Source: Otis tarda
Lineage: Eukaryota > Chordata > Aves > Otidiformes > Otididae
DNA: 64,000 nt
Assembly (NCBI GenBank): GCA_026413225.1
Contig: CM048552.1
Span: forward strand, 132,569,053-132,633,052
Direction of reading: 5' to 3'
Part shown: piece after piece, positions 60,601 through 64,000 of the stretch
How the letters are laid out: each line of letters begins with the position of its first letter
Position numbering within the stretch: position 1 is the first letter of the stretch
Translations under genes and position numbers: made by a program
Notes under the pieces: generated by a model
Databases searched by the model: none
What the model saw: only the letters and a program-made list of their open reading frames with translations
What the model was told of the DNA's origin: nothing

Positions 60601-63600
60601 AATTATTTCAGTTCTGACAAAAAATATGCCTTCAACAACTTAATGTATAATTGCATGGGCATTGGCTGCTTTATTTTAATTTCTGTAGTAAAAACAAAGA
60701 GCATACCAGTGGATGCACAAACAACAAACAGAACTATCAAGTATTAAAATTATGAATGGGAGTATTTCTCCTGTGCTCAGGTACAAACAAGCATAGGACA
60801 CATATGCTGTGTCTAGCATTATTCTGCCTGTAGAAAGAAAACTTTATACTACAATATGATGACTATATGACTAAAGAGAACAATGGGGGCACTACCAAAA
60901 GCAAGGGTTTTCAAACAGGTTTCTCAGCTTCTAGATTCCACCCAAGTTAATGAAAGACAGAGTCACTAATTAGCACAGCACAGCTTGTTTAGGAACTTTA
61001 TGGTCAGAAGAATTTCCTGTTTGAAGTTCAGTAAATTAAAAAAGAATCAAAGCATTGCTAGAAGAAATGCTCACCTGCAACTGTTTTTTCCAAAGCAGAT
61101 TATTTCTTCAGACTCTTAGCTTGCAATATGTGCCAAAATCTGCAAAACTTGGGGTCCTCTGAAGATAGTGCCTATTGACACTCTGCACAACTCTCATGGG
61201 TATCAAATTGTTTGGTGGCAGATGACAGAAAAAAACGTAAATCTAGCAATCCTCAAAACCTTTTGCTACGTTATTAAAAGACTCAAAACAAGATGAAAAG
61301 GAGAATGGATAAGAACAACTCTGCTAAAACAATATTGGAAAGTATTGCCACAGCAGGCAGTAACGATTATTATCCCATGAGGAACTGCACCTGGAGAACT
61401 CTAGGGAGAATGATTAATAGGAGGAGAAGGTGTCAGGAATTGGGATCAATTCTGGGCTATTAGAGATTTTGTGAATGACATTATTAAGATGATGTCTTCA
61501 ATCCAATTTCAGATATGTTTTATGACTCTTATGATGATCACCAGCAAAACGAAACTTGCCAAAGGAAATCAGAAGTAGCTATGATGTGCTTCTCACTATT
61601 GTAACAGTTCTCAGGCCTAGTTTGTTATTTGCTGCAGAAGGTCTGTGTCAGAGTAAATAAGTGGAATTCCATACTTCTAGGACTCTATGAGAATTATAAG
61701 CCTCAGAAAAAAAAACTTGGGTAGTCACAGGCTGTTAGATTTTTTATTATGAATTAATAGAAAACATTATTCATGTAGTCGAAGAGCTAGTTATTACAGT
61801 GCTGTTAACAGCTTTTACTACTGAAATCAAACTTGGTGCTGAACTGAAGGTACAATTTTTTTTTTTGTAGTGGAAGATCCTAATGAACATCCCAATGTTT
61901 ATTAGGTCGATATCCTCAACTAATAGACAAAGAACAACAAAGAACAGTGTCTGAACCAGACACTTGTACACACATTGGTGGTACAGCTGATCCCTAGATA
62001 CTGTCCTGTTAAACAGCTGTAAATAGGAATGAAAACAGGTTTTTCAGTCTCTGGTTGGGTCCAAAAATTAACTTGATGTCAGCAAGTTTCTAGCTGATGA
62101 TGCAAGAGTTTTATCACTATCTTATTTCGCTAATTTAATAACTTTCTTGTGAGATACTAGGTCTAACTAGCCACCATAATTTTCCTTTATGCAAAATCTC
62201 TCTCTCCACCCTTGCCCCCCATCCCTCTTCTTAAGAGTGAGAAGAAACAGGAGTAAGGGAGTAAGCATTACGTATAAATCTGTCCTGTCTTGTAATCAGT
62301 GATGGTTTTGGTAGTTAGAGATTGAGGTACTTCTGATTTAGATGTTTTGGGAAGTGTCAGATTTTGAGATACAACACAATCCTGTCTGTATTTCCTTCAC
62401 ACAGTTTAATCTGGAAGTAGCTGATACACCATCTCTCAGCTGGGCTTTTAAAGTGTTCCTTGCCACCACGTCTGAATGGCTGGAATCAGAGACTAGAACA
62501 GTGCAAATCTAACAGTTTGTTTTTTGGAAAATGCATCACTGGAACCAATGGCCTCCGGAGTGCTATCCTCTCATGGACATTTTGATATCAAATAATCCCA
62601 AAGTTATAATCTAGACATTTTGTTCAACTGTATAATGCAAATGATCATATTTGTACTGGGTACAGGCATCAGGATGAACAAGGTCAGAAGGAGAGGCAGA
62701 TGCCACTGCTGTAAAACCTGCCCAGCAGGAAGGTGAGGTGCATTTTTGAGTGCTAATTAACATACACATGCACATGTTCCATAGAGTTCAAATGAACTAA
62801 AAAGAACTAAAAAAAAAAAAAAGTCGATAATCACTCCTCTCCCCTAGTGTTCAACAGATTAGCCCTCCACCAACACCCAGATTCAGGCCACCTCACTCTA
62901 TGACAGCAGATATTTTGATTTATTTATTCCCCTTTACCAGGAACAAGCGGGATTTACTCCATTCTGAGGGCCTTCAAAACTATAACTGCAGTTACACTTA
63001 CAGAAACATTGCAACTTTATGTAAATGAAATTGAAAATATTTTACTGTTTCCAGAACTGTCATTCCAGAATGAAGTAACCTAAACATCACCTCCTCTCAG
63101 TTCTTAGGGAGATTTTAATTATAAAACTTTGTGAAATGTTAATATACGACTGCTCTCTGATAAAAGAAAGTTCTTTCTCCCTCACAAAACCTAGCTGAAA
63201 ATGTAAAGATGTAGAAAAGACACCAAAGGCTTATGCTGAATAACAAAAGTCACAACCCATTCCCCCAGTAAAACATAAAACGTTAAGAAAGGTTAAGACA
63301 CATTATCCTTATTCCCGCCACAGGGTGCAGCAAGAAGATGGAGGCTGTTATCAAGACACTGCCATGAAAAAGACTGCAAAGAATTCTCATTTATAACAAC
63401 AGTTTGATCTCCTCCTAATGGGTGTCTGAAATTATTCAAGCTCTGAGGACACACAATAATGCATTTCCTATTCTTAGAATGGTATCACCATATCCTGCAA
63501 AAGAATTTGCTGCAACACCAGCTTAAAACTTGCATCAAAACTGACTCTTAAAGGGTCTGAATGAAAAGAAAGATGGACAGGACTGGTAGGTGAAGAAGTA

Positions 63601-63904
63601 TTCGAAATGGCAGATAAACCCCACACAGGGAAAGAGTTTGACTTTCATATAGTGAAGAGAGAAAAGAAAGGAACAAATAGATACATGTGGACATGATCAT
63701 ATAATCAAGTTACACAAAGGTACTGTACTAACCTAGCATACTAAAATAGCATAATTCAAAACTGATAAACAGATTTTCTTTTAGAAATACTGTATACTTA
63801 CGGTTTGAGATTTCTTCTTTTTCTTTTTTATTGCCCTGAAAAAACCTTGCTTTTCTTTCTCCTTGAGCTGTTCTGAGTGACTGTTAAGGTTTTCAGGACT
63901 TTTC
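57216..63904 (-). CDS. CDKL5: CDKL5, cyclin-dependent kinase-like 5, C-terminal part (three constitutive exons plus one alternative), gene continues off the right edge
   Basis: Minus-strand exons 63904-63802, 58812-58693 and 57602-57216 join in phase and match the last about 200 residues of the 960-residue human brain isoform, ending DLKETAL. An alternative exon at 60078-59956 fits in frame between the first two. Known role: a serine/threonine kinase of neurons and cilia; the kinase domain is N-terminal and would lie to the right of the window. This part is the long disordered C-terminal tail, rich in Ser, Pro and basic residues, which affects location and turnover. It faces RS1 tail to tail as in mammals. 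No frame break is seen. Confidence 0.96.
57603..58692 (-). other. CDKL5 intron before the terminal exon
   Basis: About 1.1 kb, with the 39-bp-period duplication listed separately. Nothing else recognised. Confidence 0.8.
58314..58378. repeat. 39-bp-period tandem duplication
   Basis: A 26-base segment starting TTTACAACTAGAGAAAATG occurs identically at 58314-58339 and 58353-58378. Confidence 0.95.
58693..58812 (-). CDS. CDKL5: CDKL5 exon preceding the terminal exon
   Basis: 120 nt, 40 codons. Encodes [19 protein letters not shown] and then [14 protein letters not shown]; human has VPNSDSPDLLTLQKSIHSA and KEWRPEKISDLQTQ. The acceptor is TTGCAG and the donor CAT|GTAAGT. Both ends lie at codon boundaries. 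Confidence 0.95.
58813..59955 (-). other. CDKL5 intron downstream of the alternative exon
   Basis: About 1.1 kb, AT-rich. Nothing recognised. Confidence 0.75.
59956..60078 (-). CDS. CDKL5: CDKL5 alternative 123-nt exon (equivalent of mammalian exon 16b)
   Basis: 123 nt, 41 codons, open and in phase with both neighbours. Encodes [19 protein letters not shown] and ends [14 protein letters not shown]. The acceptor is TATTGCAG; the donor ATG|GTATTA is weak because +5 is not G, which suits low inclusion. An in-frame 123-nt (41-residue) exon at this place distinguishes the 1001- from the 960-residue human isoform. I matched it by length, phase and position and did not align it. Confidence 0.82.
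60079..63801 (-). other. CDKL5 intron upstream of the alternative exon
   Basis: About 3.7 kb, AT-rich. No exon, RNA or named repeat recognised. Confidence 0.75.
63802..63904 (-). CDS. CDKL5: CDKL5 exon with the lysine-rich stretch
   Basis: 103 nt. After one base completing the preceding Trp codon it encodes [20 protein letters not shown], then [14 protein letters not shown]; human has [19 protein letters not shown] and [14 protein letters not shown]. The acceptor is CATGTTTAG and the donor ACC|GTAAGT. The six-lysine run is part of a basic, nuclear-localisation-like segment. Confidence 0.97.
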
Positions 63905-64000
63905 CTAAACATGAAATAAGGTATTGTAAGAGAGATTTTATTTTTATATTAGGTAAATTCTGTGTAATAATGAGATCTGATGCCAAGGAATGCAAATTAC
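63905..64000 (-). other. CDKL5 intron, right end of window
   Basis: Start of the next intron; no exon seen in the remaining 96 bases. Confidence 0.7.

Noticed and set aside
1-64000. Endogenous retrovirus, Polinton or other virus-like remains; CRISPR arrays; rRNA
   Set aside because: No long terminal repeats, no capsid, polymerase or envelope-like frames, no spaced direct repeats and no rRNA segments were seen by eye. A repeat-library search would be needed to exclude short old fragments.

Overview
The window looks like avian nuclear DNA, or at least sauropsid DNA. It carries 5'-truncated CR1 LINE fragments with the typical 3' tail, no Alu/B1-like SINEs and few repeats, and it holds three vertebrate genes with short introns. 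I recognise parts of PPEF1 and CDKL5 and all of RS1 (retinoschisin). Their order and orientation match the block around human Xp22 (CDKL5, RS1, PPEF1), here read in the opposite direction. I found no prokaryotic, CRISPR, phage or retroviral signal.

Layout. Bases 1-15157: the first six coding exons of PPEF1 on the minus strand, from a myristoylation-type N-terminus through an IQ motif to the start of the phosphatase domain (GDLHG); the gene runs off the left edge. About 25030-26280: a CpG island holding a 20-base C run and bordered by a 25-base T run, the likely PPEF1 promoter region, with an intact tRNA-Val(TAC) gene at its RS1-side edge. 26283-31968: an intergenic stretch between the head-to-head PPEF1 and RS1 genes. 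31969-45607: complete RS1 on the plus strand, six exons, 224 codons plus stop, with poly(A) signal at 45733. 45760-50300: convergent intergenic DNA with a second tRNA-Val(TAC) gene fused tail-on to a CR1 3' fragment. 50300-64000: the 3' part of CDKL5 on the minus strand, with a 3' UTR of about 6.9 kb, the terminal coding exon, two constitutive exons and an alternative 123-nt exon.

All exon boundaries were set by reading splice sites by eye, checking that codon phase is carried across every junction, and comparing with remembered human protein sequences. Every junction in RS1 (52, 26, 106, 142, 196, 153 nt) and every visible PPEF1 and CDKL5 junction is phase-consistent. I see no undescribed gene system. 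The most unusual items are the tRNA-Val/CR1 composite at 47145-47421, the conserved alternative CDKL5 exon at 59956-60078 and a cluster of homeodomain-type palindromes in RS1 intron 1 at about 34016-34063.
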